DNA of 64,000 nt from Halobacteriovorax sp. JY17 (GTDB taxonomy: Bacteria > Bdellovibrionota > Bacteriovoracia > Bacteriovoracales > Bacteriovoracaceae). Each line of letters starts with the position of its first letter. Position 1 is the first letter of the stretch. The position numbers and the translations under genes are program-made. Positions 29,449-38,521 of this stretch are shown here, piece by piece. The notes below the pieces were generated by a model. That model had not been told where the DNA came from and searched no databases. It saw only the letters and a program-made list of their open reading frames with translations. The stretch covers positions 248,001-312,000 of the forward strand of contig NZ_NJER01000002.1 of NCBI RefSeq assembly GCF_002753895.1, given 5' to 3'.

Positions 29449-30537
29449 CTACATCCAACTTTTCCAATAATCACTTACTTCATTCTCTGCAAACCACTTT
29501 GTTGGCTCAAGTGGATATCTGGCATCAACCATAACGGCATACTCGTCAGTGTGAGTTTTATCATCGACACTATTAAAGGCCTTTGGGTGTGGCCCATGAT
29601 GAATTCCTTGTGGGTGAAACGTTAGTGCTCCAGCATCTATATTATCTCTACTGAAGAAGTTTCCTTGATGATAGAAAAGAACTTCATCGTAATCAATATT
29701 TGAGTGATAGAAAGGAACTCTAAGGACCCCATGCTTTGAGTCCTCTAAAGGCCTTTCTACAAAAGAGCAAATAACAAAATTTCTACAAACATAAGTCGTA
29801 TGTCCAGAGGGTGGAATATGATACTTATGTGACATCACAGGGCAAAGATCGTAGATAGAGAGCTTCGTTGGATAAACGGAACCTTTCCATCCTTTTGCAT
29901 CAAGTGGGTTAAAAGGATAAGTAACTGTCGTAATTTTACCTAGTCTTTTTATTTCAACTTTATACTCACTTAAATTTTGTTCAGAGCCAAGTGCGCTCTC
30001 AGGAGTTTCAATAACCGTTTGGTCATATAGAGCATTTGGACCAAGCATTCCTCTGTCCGGCTGTTCAAATTCAGAGTTTGATTCGATTTTAAATATCTTT
30101 GTCGCATTCTTTACGAAAAGTTTATAAGTTGTCCCTCTTGGAATTGTAATATAATCACCACGCTTATAAGTGAGGTGGCCATAGATCGTTTCAAAATGTC
30201 CCTCTCCCTCATGAATGAAGTAGAGTTCATCAAAGTCTGCATTTCTAAAGAAGCATTCAAAGCTCACGGTATAATGAGCAACATTGATTGTAACATCGTT
30301 ATTAAAGAGAATGGGTTGAAAGTAATTTACTTCTAAGTGATCGCCAAACATTGGCTTTTGGCATCTTGGTTTTAATTCACCTTCGATATTAGTCCAATTT
30401 ACTGGTGGGTTTTGGTGATAAATCTGACTTACTCTGCCAAAGAAACCTTTTCTTCCATGCTCCTCTTCATAAAGACCTTCTGGAATCTTTACGTGAGCTT
30501 GTTTAGAAAAAGTTCCACTTGATTTAAAGCTTTCCAT
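29449..30537 (-). CDS. hmgA: Homogentisate 1,2-dioxygenase
   Basis: Cupin-fold non-heme iron dioxygenase (362 aa) opening the ring of homogentisate to maleylacetoacetate. The iron-ligand segment 'FHPQGIHHGPHP' (about 305-316) is well conserved, as are 'ELYFIHEGEGHFETIYG' and the terminal 'YAVMVDARYPLEPTKW'. It is shorter than the ~430-residue human/Pseudomonas form but matches short bacterial homologues. Its start overlaps the fumarylacetoacetase stop by 14 bases. Confidence 0.9.
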   Translation of the reverse strand: MESFKSSGTFSKQAHVKIPEGLYEEEHGRKGFFGRVSQIYHQNPPVNWTNIEGELKPRCQKPMFGDHLEVNYFQPILFNNDVTINVAHYTVSFECFFRNADFDELYFIHEGEGHFETIYGHLTYKRGDYITIPRGTTYKLFVKNATKIFKIESNSEFEQPDRGMLGPNALYDQTVIETPESALGSEQNLSEYKVEIKRLGKITTVTYPFNPLDAKGWKGSVYPTKLSIYDLCPVMSHKYHIPPSGHTTYVCRNFVICSFVERPLEDSKHGVLRVPFYHSNIDYDEVLFYHQGNFFSRDNIDAGALTFHPQGIHHGPHPKAFNSVDDKTHTDEYAVMVDARYPLEPTKWFAENEVSDYWKSWM

Positions 30538-31537
30538 TCTTCTTTCCTATTTTATTTTTTAAAGTTCCAATACCTTCAATAAATAATTCTATCTCATCTC
30601 CAGATTGAATCCATTTATCAATCTCAAGCCCACAGCCTGTTCCTACAGTTCCAGAGCCAAAGAGATCTCCTGGGAGAACCCATTCGTCTTGTGAAACATG
30701 AGTGATCATTTGGGCAAAAGAGAAGTGAGAGTCTCCGGACTGTCCTCTTGACCATTCCTTTCCATTAACAGTGGCGGTCATTAGAAGGTCAGGCTCTAGA
30801 CCATCAAACTCATCGATTGTTGTAATAACAGGACCAATGATTGAGCAGAAGTCTTTTCCTTTTGCTGGGCCTAGTCTGATGGCCATCTCTTTCTTTTGAA
30901 TATCTCTCGCTGAAATATCGTTTAAGATTGTAAAGCCAAAGATATGTTTTAAGGCATCTTCTTCTTTTATATTAATTCCCTCTTTTCCTACAACCATTCC
31001 AATTTCTAATTCGTAGTCGAGAATATTAGTATAGCTAGGCCAGAGCACTTCTTCATCAGGTCCAATAAAACCTTGTGTTGCCCCTTTGTAATAAGCAGGT
31101 ATTTCATACCAAGCTTCAGGAATAGGCTCTCCTCTTTTTTCGAAACCTTTCGCCACATGTTTTTCGTGGGCATAGAAGTCTCTGTAGGTTGCAATTTTAT
31201 CAAGAGGCTTTGCTAGAGAAATACTTTCATCATCTAGTTTATAAAATGTAGGTGTTCCATCTTTTAATTTTAGGTCTCCAACAAGTTTTAGAAATTGAAA
31301 AAGTCCATAGCTCTCTTGAAGAGCATCTAGAGGATCATCACAGAAATTTAAGACGTCAAAGAGAGAGCTTGGGAGAGTTCGATCAGCTCTTTCGTATGGG
31401 TTAAATCTTCCTTCTCTTTCATAATCACAGGCCCAGACAAAGTTTGGGTCAATGATAATTCCTTCATTTTCATCTAAGATTCCAAGGCGCGTTTTTCCAC
31501 CGGGAATGAAGTTATTTCTGTAGTGACAAATTTTCAT
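30524..31537 (-). CDS. Fumarylacetoacetate hydrolase family protein
   Basis: A 337-residue FAH-fold protein. The metal-site segments are clear: 'DYELEIGMVVGKEG' (acidic ligands), 'GFTILNDISARDIQKKE' and 'GSGTVGTGCGLEIDKWI'. Between hmgA and an aminotransferase it is most likely fumarylacetoacetase, the last step of tyrosine breakdown, giving fumarate and acetoacetate. No maleylacetoacetate isomerase is seen nearby. It overlaps the upstream gene by four bases (ATGA). Confidence 0.88.
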   Translation of the reverse strand: MKICHYRNNFIPGGKTRLGILDENEGIIIDPNFVWACDYEREGRFNPYERADRTLPSSLFDVLNFCDDPLDALQESYGLFQFLKLVGDLKLKDGTPTFYKLDDESISLAKPLDKIATYRDFYAHEKHVAKGFEKRGEPIPEAWYEIPAYYKGATQGFIGPDEEVLWPSYTNILDYELEIGMVVGKEGINIKEEDALKHIFGFTILNDISARDIQKKEMAIRLGPAKGKDFCSIIGPVITTIDEFDGLEPDLLMTATVNGKEWSRGQSGDSHFSFAQMITHVSQDEWVLPGDLFGSGTVGTGCGLEIDKWIQSGDEIELFIEGIGTLKNKIGKKNGKL

Positions 31538-32673
31538 TTCTTAGCTCTCCCAAATAGATCATTATACTTTGGAAGAATTTTTTCCATTGCTTCAAAGTAG
31601 TGTTGCATCTCTTCTTTATTTCCAAGTGAAACTCTTACGTAGTCCGGCATCTCATTTGCCTTAAGAGGACGAATTATCACACCTTCATTTAAAAGGTGCT
31701 CAAACATCCACTCACTAGCTTCAAGTGATCCTGTTTTATAAGTGATAAAGTTTGTTATAGACTTTATTGGATTAAAATCATGCTTTGTTAAAAACTCAAA
31801 AGTTTCATTATATCTTTTAACATTATTTTTTAGTGTTCTATTTAAGTGAGGTGTATCATTGAGGGCACCTCTCGCTCCTAGTTGTCCAATGAGATTTGGT
31901 TCAAAGGGGAGTTTTACCTTGCTGAGATTTGTAATGAAGTCCTCATGAGCAAAGCCATAGCCAACTCTAATTCCTGAAAGCCCGTAGGCCTTAGAAAATG
32001 TTCTAAGAGTAATGACGTTGTCATAGCGGTAGTCCATTGAGTCAGGGTAATCATCGCAGTCTTTTGCGAATTCAAAATATGCTTCATCTAGTAAAACAAT
32101 GACGTGGTCGGGAACGTATTCCATTAAGTAATCAAATTCTTTCTTTGTAATATAAGTTCCTGTTGGATTATTCGGATTTGCAATATAGATCGCTTTTGTT
32201 TTCTCATTGATTGATTTAGCAAGAGCTTCAACATCAAAACGGTAATCCTTAGTTAGTGGAACCTTCTTCAAGTGAGCGCCGACACTTCTAGTGAGTATAT
32301 AAAATCCGATGAAAGTATTCTCGCACGTGAGAACTTCATCTCCTGGTTGAAGAAAGGCCCTTGCAATATAGGCCATAATACCTTCGCTTCCATTTCCTAG
32401 AATTATATTTCCAGGTTTTAAATTATAGAGCTTACATAGGGACTTCTTTAATTGGAAGGCATGCATATCTGGATAGCGATGTAGATCCCAAAGACCACCA
32501 GTCATTTCCTTAATTGCATAAGGTGAAGGTCCAAGTGGATTTTCATTACTAGCAAGCTTTGAAATATTAGTTAATCCCTTCTCTCTAGCAACTTCTTCTA
32601 TAGGTTTTCCTGCCTGATAGACTTGCAGTTCTTTTAAATAGTCGGGAACTAGTGTTCTAGCTAGTTTTTCCAT
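31534..32673 (-). CDS. Class I/II aminotransferase, HisC type, probably aromatic amino acid transaminase
   Basis: PLP enzyme of fold type I (379 aa). It is closest in pattern to histidinol-phosphate aminotransferase: 'LASNENPLGPSP' at the N terminus, 'NPNNPTGTYI', 'VLLDEAYFEFA' and the PLP lysine in 'TFSKAYGLSGIRVGYG' (about K225). As first gene of a homogentisate operon and away from other his genes, it more likely converts tyrosine to 4-hydroxyphenylpyruvate; HisC-like enzymes often accept aromatics. The ribosome site AGGAGCTCC lies just before the ATG. Specificity is inferred. Confidence 0.82.
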   Translation of the reverse strand: MEKLARTLVPDYLKELQVYQAGKPIEEVAREKGLTNISKLASNENPLGPSPYAIKEMTGGLWDLHRYPDMHAFQLKKSLCKLYNLKPGNIILGNGSEGIMAYIARAFLQPGDEVLTCENTFIGFYILTRSVGAHLKKVPLTKDYRFDVEALAKSINEKTKAIYIANPNNPTGTYITKKEFDYLMEYVPDHVIVLLDEAYFEFAKDCDDYPDSMDYRYDNVITLRTFSKAYGLSGIRVGYGFAHEDFITNLSKVKLPFEPNLIGQLGARGALNDTPHLNRTLKNNVKRYNETFEFLTKHDFNPIKSITNFITYKTGSLEASEWMFEHLLNEGVIIRPLKANEMPDYVRVSLGNKEEMQHYFEAMEKILPKYNDLFGRAKK

Positions 32674-32765
32674 TGGAGCTCCTTATCTTCTTCGTCTTCA
32701 TCACAGTCTTTTATGTACCTAATTTTTTATCATTTCTTAGGCCTTTTGTGTTCATGAAATTCACC

Positions 32766-32800
32766 TTGTAACAAATGAATAGCCTTTTTATAATGGTTAG
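32766..32800 (+). promoter_or_regulatory. Strong candidate leaderless promoter
   Basis: TTGTAA (32766-32771), a 17-base spacer and a perfect TATAAT (32789-32794) ending six bases before the ATG at 32801. The predicted start site is the A of ATG. No ribosome site can fit. Confidence 0.75.
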
Positions 32801-33223
32801 ATGGAAACAAATTATCAATTCGGCCAATTCACTAATGAGCATCTTAACTTACTGAAAACAGGCATTGTTCTTTATAACGAAGATAAATTTTGGGAATGTC
32901 ATGAGGAAGTTGAAGATCTCTGGCTCTCCGATTATGGTGACGATGCGCGCTATGTCTATTGGGTGGTTATTCAAGTGGCCACTTCCCTTTACCATTATTT
33001 AGATGGAAATCTTAATGGCGCAGAGGGAATGATTAGAAAGGCGAAGAGAAAATTGGAAATTTGTGAAAAGAGAAAAGTTGAAACGGAAATTCTTTATAAA
33101 TATCTTAGTTGGGAAAAATTTAAGAGAATAATACGAAAAATTCCAGAAAAAAGTTGTTTAGATGACTATAATGAACTTTATAGTTTTAAATTTAAAAATC
33201 CAAATCATTGGGAAAAAATATGA
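32801..33223 (+). CDS. DUF309 family protein
   Basis: A small helical protein (140 aa) of the DUF309 type. The family core is visible as 'GIVLYNEDKFWECHEEVEDL' and 'YWVVIQVATSLYHYLDGNL', with the conserved W-E-x-H-E. Biochemical function is not established for the family. It heads a three-gene operon and its last four bases overlap the next start (ATGA). Confidence 0.85.
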   Translation: METNYQFGQFTNEHLNLLKTGIVLYNEDKFWECHEEVEDLWLSDYGDDARYVYWVVIQVATSLYHYLDGNLNGAEGMIRKAKRKLEICEKRKVETEILYKYLSWEKFKRIIRKIPEKSCLDDYNELYSFKFKNPNHWEKI

Positions 33224-33939
33224 GCAGACCAATCAAGGCGATACACAAATCACTTAGCTTATTAAAAGAAGATAAAGTTATTCTACTCTTATCAATGATT
33301 CCAGTTCTGATTGGAATCATTGCTTACTATTATATTGGAAATTTATTCTATGTAGATTTTCTTGATTGGGGGAAGAACTTAGTTGCTGAAAAGATTAGCA
33401 GTAGTGAATGGCTGAGTTATATTTCTTGGATCTTTACAGCTATTCTCACTGTAATTCTTTACTTTCTTGTCAGTTGGACCTTTGTTCTCTTTGTTTCTAT
33501 TATTTCTTCGCCTTTTAATGACATTATTTCGGGTAGGGTGGAAAAGCGTTTATTAGGTGAGCCTTCTCCAGATTTTGATACCGATAAATTCTTTAAGAGA
33601 ATGTTAAAGGTCTTAGCTAATGAGGCGAAGAAAATTTTATTTATTCTTCTTCTATCAATTCTTGCATTCATCCTAGGTCTTTTCTTTCCTCCTGTCTCTT
33701 TTGCTATATCTGCCTTATTGCTGGCCGTTTCATTTTTAGATTATTCGTGGTCAAGGAAGAATTTAAGCTTTTCAGACTGTGTCGGAAGTTTAAGAAGATC
33801 ATTTCTTACATATCTTTTTACAGGTTGTGTTTTTATGGCGTTAATTTCAATGCCTATTTTAAATCTCTTCATTCTTCCATTTGCTGTAATTTATTATTCA
33901 GTGCTCTTTTATACAAAAGAGAATGGGCTAAAAATTTGA
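33220..33939 (+). CDS. EI24/CysZ-like integral membrane protein
   Basis: A 239-residue membrane protein with about five hydrophobic segments, including a helical hairpin near 165-190. The pattern resembles the EI24/CysZ family ('FVSIISSPFNDIISGRVEKRLLGE' in part, and the final 'LPFAVIYYSVLFYTKENG'). CysZ is a sulfate channel, but most EI24-family bacterial proteins are uncharacterised, so transport of sulfate is not claimed. The start at 33220 gives an ATGA overlap; the longer frame from 33208 is unlikely. Confidence 0.75.
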   Translation: MSRPIKAIHKSLSLLKEDKVILLLSMIPVLIGIIAYYYIGNLFYVDFLDWGKNLVAEKISSSEWLSYISWIFTAILTVILYFLVSWTFVLFVSIISSPFNDIISGRVEKRLLGEPSPDFDTDKFFKRMLKVLANEAKKILFILLLSILAFILGLFFPPVSFAISALLLAVSFLDYSWSRKNLSFSDCVGSLRRSFLTYLFTGCVFMALISMPILNLFILPFAVIYYSVLFYTKENGLKI

Positions 33940-34907
33940 AAACAAAATTCTTAATTCAGGGACCAAGAGATAAAGATAAGTTAGTTTCTTTATTTCCTTT
34001 CTTTATAAAGCTCAATGAGTTTTTTCCAGATTCAGAAGTTAATGTCATTGTGGATAAGGGGTTGGAGGGTGTTTTGGAACTGCTTCCTCATAAGGTGAGA
34101 ATTTATCCTTTACCTGAAAGTCTAAATACGATTATAGGAATCCATAAATTTGCAGTAAATGTTAAAGATGTATTTAATATTGATCACTTCTTTGACTTCT
34201 CATTCGACTTTAAAGGAGCGCTGACGGGCTTTTCTTTTAGAGCAAAGAATCGAATAGGAGAGGACTGTGGAGGGAAGAAACTTCTCTATACGACTAAGAT
34301 GGGAGTTGCTCCTCATAACACACCAATAGATCTGATTTCAATTAATTATCTAAATACAATACTTGAAAGTGATATGGATGATTTCTTTTTTAAATTACCT
34401 GAAATTGAAGACGAGGAAGAAGACAATGTTCATGAGCTATTTGAAAATACAAAACCAAATTTCTTTCTTTTAAAAAACTCAAAGAAGAACTTTTATTTAT
34501 GGAAAGAACTCATTCTACTAATGGATAGTGGCGTTGTTGTTATTTGGGATATGAAAAATCTAAGTTTCTGGCAGGAGCTAAAGTCTCATGAGAATTTGAA
34601 AGTTGAGTTGATTATTCAGGGTGAGGTTGAGGGCCTGAGTTTTCTACCGGACTTAATTGAGAAATCTCAGTATATTTTAACAGATGATAAGTATCTCGCT
34701 CATGCCTGTCTCTTCTATGAAAAAAGAGCCTTTCTATTCTGTGAAGATGATTACACAAGAATTAACTCTAATTACTTTTCTAATATTGATGATTTAATTA
34801 TCACAGAAGATTGTGATGTTGTTGAAATATTTAAAGATGGAAAAAAGAAAGAAATCAGAGTCATGGATGAAGTTTTAGACCTCATCCATGATGTTATGAA
34901 ATTATGA
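33936..34907 (+). CDS. Glycosyltransferase family 9-like protein
   Basis: About 323 residues, with a TTG start overlapping the previous stop by four bases (TTGA). The open frame reaches back to 33747, but there it shadows the EI24-like gene. The N terminus 'KTKFLIQGPRDKDKLVSLF' and the region 'FDFSFDFKGALTGFSFRA' resemble GT9/heptosyltransferase-type enzymes (ADP-heptose:LPS transferase fold) in layout, and the C-terminal half has Rossmann-like strands. Similarity is weak. It ends in a 6-base tail-to-tail overlap with valS. Confidence 0.55.
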   Translation: MKTKFLIQGPRDKDKLVSLFPFFIKLNEFFPDSEVNVIVDKGLEGVLELLPHKVRIYPLPESLNTIIGIHKFAVNVKDVFNIDHFFDFSFDFKGALTGFSFRAKNRIGEDCGGKKLLYTTKMGVAPHNTPIDLISINYLNTILESDMDDFFFKLPEIEDEEEDNVHELFENTKPNFFLLKNSKKNFYLWKELILLMDSGVVVIWDMKNLSFWQELKSHENLKVELIIQGEVEGLSFLPDLIEKSQYILTDDKYLAHACLFYEKRAFLFCEDDYTRINSNYFSNIDDLIITEDCDVVEIFKDGKKKEIRVMDEVLDLIHDVMKL

Positions 34908-37568
34908 CTTAAAATTTTCTAAATTTTCAACTATAGAGTTCTTTTTCTCAGTCAGTTCAGAGTGCTCTTCCTTTACCTTAGAAATAACTTCGTCTTTAGC
35001 ATTAGAAATGAATTTTTCATTTGATAATTTCTTATCTAATTTTTCAATCTCTTTTTCTGTCTTAGAAAGATCTTTTTCAAGTTTTTGTATTTGCTCAGAA
35101 AGATCAATAGATCCATCAAGAGGTATGAATACTTCTGTGTGAGTCGTGGCCTTCATTACAGACTTTGTAGGTCTGGAACTATTCTTATCTTCCACAGTAA
35201 GAGACTTAACTCTTGCAAGATCAGCAAAACCTTTTTCTGTAGTTTTGAAAAAATCTAAGAGATCTTTTTGGTCAGTAAATAAAGCAGCATTGATTTCTTC
35301 TTTAGGCTTAAGATTTAGAGATGATCTAAGATTTCTAAGAGAAGTAATAACCTCAATAAACTTATTCATCATTTCTTGGTCACTTGTGAAGTTTAGTTTT
35401 GACTCAAACTCAGGATAGTCTTGAATGATTAAGAGTTCTTCCTCACTGTCTTTTAAATGACTCCATAGCTCTTCAGTTATAAATGGAGTAATAGGGTGAA
35501 GAAGAGTCACAATTTGTCTAAAAGAATACTTAAGAACTGAGGCTCTTCTAATCATTGCAGCTTCATCATCACCATGAAGAATATTCTTAGAAAGTTCAAT
35601 GAACCAAGAGCAAAATTTATCATAAACGAAGGCATAGATTGCTGAGCAAGAGTCGTCGAAGCGGTACTCTTCCATAGAGTCGTTCATGACTTTAGTTACC
35701 TCATTTAATTCTGAGAGAATCCATTTTTCTTGTTGGTCTAAATCACTTGGCAAAGTAGATTCTCCCTTTTCAAGAAAAGGAGATATAAATCTAAAAGCAT
35801 TCCAGATTTTATTAATGAAATTCCTATAACCACCAATTCTTTCAGGGTCTAAGTTTAATCCTCGGTTATATCCAGAACCTGCCGCGAGAGTAAACCTAAA
35901 GGCATCGGCTCCATACTCTTCAACTGTTTCAAGAGGATCAAGTCCATTACCAAGAGACTTACTCATTTTTCTTCCAAGTTTATCTCTCACAAGGGCATGA
36001 ATATAGATGTCGCTAAATGGTTTTTCTCCAGTAACTTTTAAAGACATCATCATCATTCTAGCTACCCAGAAGAAAATAATATCAAAGCCTGTGACTAAAC
36101 AAGTTGTTGGAAAGAAGCGGTCATAGCCTCTTTCTTTCATTCTCTCAGCGTTTGGCCAGCCCAGAGTGGACATTGGCCATAGCCCTGAAGAGAACCATGT
36201 ATCTAGAACGTCAGGGTCTTGAGTGACATTTTCACTTTTACACTTTGAACAACTTGTCTCATCAGTCTCACTTGCCCATTGGTGAGAGCAATCAGAACAA
36301 TTGAATACAGGAATTTGATGTCCCCACCATAACTGCCTAGAGAGACACCAGTTTCTTGGCTCTCTCATCCAAGAGAAGTAAGTATTCTCCCACTGCTTAG
36401 GATAGAATTTTGTATCACCTTTTTCAACGCACTCTAGAGCTTCTTTAGACATGTCTTGAACGTTTAGAAACCATTGTTTAGAAACCATTGGTTCTATTAC
36501 AGATTTTGATCTATCTCCATGTCCTACTTGATGTGTATGTTCGATCTCTTTAACATATGCTCCGACTTCTTTTAGTTTTTCAACAACGAGTTTTCGTGCT
36601 TTCTTAGTTGTAAGGCCTTGGAATTCTCCAGTCGCTTCACTAAGTGTTCCATCTTTATTCAAAATATTAATAATCTCTAAATTGTGTCTCTTACCAATTT
36701 CAAAATCGTTGAAGTCGTGACCAGGGGTAACTTTTAGGCAACCAGTTCCCACTTCAATATCAACATGTTCATCTCCAATAATTAAAACTTCTCTATTGCA
36801 AATAGGGACGATAGCTTTTTTTCCGATAAGATGAGCAAATCTTTCATCTTTAGGATTTACTGCAACAGCAGTATCTCCGAGAAGAGTTTCCGGTCTTGTC
36901 GTCGCAATCTCTAGTTTTATGTCGCTATCTTTTACGGAGTAGAGGATGTGGTAGAAAGCACCTTTAACTTCTTTGTGCTCAACTTCAGCGTCTGAAATTG
37001 CAGATTGTAAAACAGTATCCCAGTTAATAATGTAGTCTGATTGATAGATGAGTCCTTCATTGTAAAGCATAACAAAAACTTTTCTAACAGCTTCATTAGC
37101 TTCTGGGTCCATTGTAAACATGGAGTAGTCCCAGTCTGGAGAGGCCCCCATCGTTTTTTGTTGTTGGGCAATAATACCACCGTATTCATCTTTCCATTTC
37201 CAAATTTTTTCTAAGAACTCTTCCCTAGTGAATTCGTGCCTAGTCTTTCCTTCTTCAGCTTGAACTTGTTTTTCTACAACAGATTGGGTGGCAATACCTG
37301 CGTGATCCATTCCTGGAAGCCAAAGAGTTTCAAATCCCTTCATTCTCTTCCAACGAATTAATGTATCTTGATTCGTTACGTCTAGCGCGTGTCCTGCGTG
37401 AAGTCTTCCTGTGACATTTGGAGGAGGCATAATAATACAGTAGCTCTTTCCAGTTTTTCCTGGAGTAGGTTTAAAGTACTTTCCATCTTCCCAAATTTTA
37501 TACCACTTCTTTTCAGCGTCAATTGGTGAATAAGTCGTAGAAATATTATTTGTTTCTTCAGCAGACAT
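34902..37568 (-). CDS. valS: Valyl-tRNA synthetase
   Basis: Class I aminoacyl-tRNA synthetase (888 aa) charging tRNA-Val. The HIGH-type motif is H57-A-G-H60 in 'PPPNVTGRLHAGHAL', and KMSKS is intact near residue 532 ('GRKMSKSLGN'). An editing (CP1) domain with 'TTRPETLLGDTAVAVNP', a four-Cys zinc-ribbon-like insert ('CSDC...CSKC') before 'DPDVLDTWFSSGLWPMS', and the C-terminal coiled coil diagnostic of ValRS are all present. The ribosome site is GGGAAG. It is a single gene. Confidence 0.97.
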   Translation of the reverse strand: MSAEETNNISTTYSPIDAEKKWYKIWEDGKYFKPTPGKTGKSYCIIMPPPNVTGRLHAGHALDVTNQDTLIRWKRMKGFETLWLPGMDHAGIATQSVVEKQVQAEEGKTRHEFTREEFLEKIWKWKDEYGGIIAQQQKTMGASPDWDYSMFTMDPEANEAVRKVFVMLYNEGLIYQSDYIINWDTVLQSAISDAEVEHKEVKGAFYHILYSVKDSDIKLEIATTRPETLLGDTAVAVNPKDERFAHLIGKKAIVPICNREVLIIGDEHVDIEVGTGCLKVTPGHDFNDFEIGKRHNLEIINILNKDGTLSEATGEFQGLTTKKARKLVVEKLKEVGAYVKEIEHTHQVGHGDRSKSVIEPMVSKQWFLNVQDMSKEALECVEKGDTKFYPKQWENTYFSWMREPRNWCLSRQLWWGHQIPVFNCSDCSHQWASETDETSCSKCKSENVTQDPDVLDTWFSSGLWPMSTLGWPNAERMKERGYDRFFPTTCLVTGFDIIFFWVARMMMMSLKVTGEKPFSDIYIHALVRDKLGRKMSKSLGNGLDPLETVEEYGADAFRFTLAAGSGYNRGLNLDPERIGGYRNFINKIWNAFRFISPFLEKGESTLPSDLDQQEKWILSELNEVTKVMNDSMEEYRFDDSCSAIYAFVYDKFCSWFIELSKNILHGDDEAAMIRRASVLKYSFRQIVTLLHPITPFITEELWSHLKDSEEELLIIQDYPEFESKLNFTSDQEMMNKFIEVITSLRNLRSSLNLKPKEEINAALFTDQKDLLDFFKTTEKGFADLARVKSLTVEDKNSSRPTKSVMKATTHTEVFIPLDGSIDLSEQIQKLEKDLSKTEKEIEKLDKKLSNEKFISNAKDEVISKVKEEHSELTEKKNSIVENLENFKS

Positions 37569-37731
37569 AACTAACTTCCCATAAATTTATTTGAACTTAA
37601 AAATGGTGAAACTATAACATAAGAGGTGGGTTAGAGAAATAATTTGCTAAGTAAAGTGAATAAGATTTGCGGTTGATGCGGTGTGGCTTTTTTGGCGCAA
37701 AAGAAAATAGCATCTAAATAGAAAATAACTA

Positions 37732-37737
37732 TATAAT
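37732..37737 (+). promoter_or_regulatory. Predicted -10 of the Tsx-like gene promoter
   Basis: A perfect TATAAT 26 bases before the GTG start; no good -35 is found at the normal distance. Confidence 0.4.
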
Positions 37738-37762
37738 GAAGCTTTAAATTTAAGGAGAGAGT

Positions 37763-38521
37763 GTGAAAGTAATTTGTAAAATTCTATTTATTAGTTGTGT
37801 CCTTCTTCAAAGTGCTTACTCATATGAGTGGTCAAGAACATCATTGAGTTACCTCAATGGTTCAAGCTTTAAGTTGGGAGATAATAATCGCGTAGAGTAT
37901 ACGTTTGAGCATGCTGGAGCCTGGAAGTACGGAGATAACTTTTTCTGGTTTGATGTGACGGATCCTCAATCTTCAAATGATTCAAGTAAGACTGCGATAT
38001 ATGGCGAGTGGGCACCGCGCTTGAGCTTTGGAAAGATTTTTGAATTCTACAGTAAAGATCGATTTGTAAAAGACGTTCTCTTGAGCACAACTTTTGAGCA
38101 TGGAAAGAGTACTGCAACTTCGAGGTCAAGACTAATTGGAGCAGGAGTAGATTTAAACTTACCTCTTTTTCAATTCTTTCAAATTAACTTCTATGTCAGA
38201 GATAATCTAGATGCTGAAGGGACATCTCTGCAGTCTACAATAGCTTACAATCTTCCTATGAATATTTCAGAGAAATTATCTTTCTACTATAGTGCTTATA
38301 TCGATATTGTTTTTGGTAGTGAGGGAAATAGAAGTGATAACACCCTTGTAAAGAGTCATTGGCATACAGGTCAGCAGCTAGCTTATGATGTGGGAAAAGC
38401 CTATGGCCATTCTGATGTCATTTATCTGGGAGCGGAATATCAGTACTGGAATAGAAAGTATGGAATTGAAGGCGGCCCAGTAGAAAATAATTTAAAATTA
38501 CTTGTTAAATGGATTTTTTAA
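37763..38521 (+). CDS. Outer-membrane channel, Tsx/OmpK (nucleoside-specific) family
   Basis: Signal peptide to about residue 20, then a 12-strand-type barrel. Family landmarks are 'VEYTFEHAGAWKYGDNFFWF', 'IYGEWAPRLSFGKI' and the C-terminal aromatic residue of '...LKLLVKWIF'. Tsx lets nucleosides cross the outer membrane; the same pattern occurs in OmpK of vibrios. GTG start with a strong AAGGAGA. Its stop overlaps the stop of the convergent neighbour by four bases. Substrate is inferred from family only. Confidence 0.8.
   Translation: MKVICKILFISCVLLQSAYSYEWSRTSLSYLNGSSFKLGDNNRVEYTFEHAGAWKYGDNFFWFDVTDPQSSNDSSKTAIYGEWAPRLSFGKIFEFYSKDRFVKDVLLSTTFEHGKSTATSRSRLIGAGVDLNLPLFQFFQINFYVRDNLDAEGTSLQSTIAYNLPMNISEKLSFYYSAYIDIVFGSEGNRSDNTLVKSHWHTGQQLAYDVGKAYGHSDVIYLGAEYQYWNRKYGIEGGPVENNLKLLVKWIF

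Noticed and set aside
31534-32673. Assigning the aminotransferase as the histidine-biosynthesis hisC
   Set aside because: The sequence type is HisC-like, but its coupling to fumarylacetoacetase and homogentisate dioxygenase makes an aromatic substrate more likely; no other his genes are near.
33747-33935. Upstream extension of the glycosyltransferase-like frame
   Set aside because: It overlaps the EI24-like gene and has no matching ribosome site; the TTG at 33936 overlapping the previous stop is the better start.
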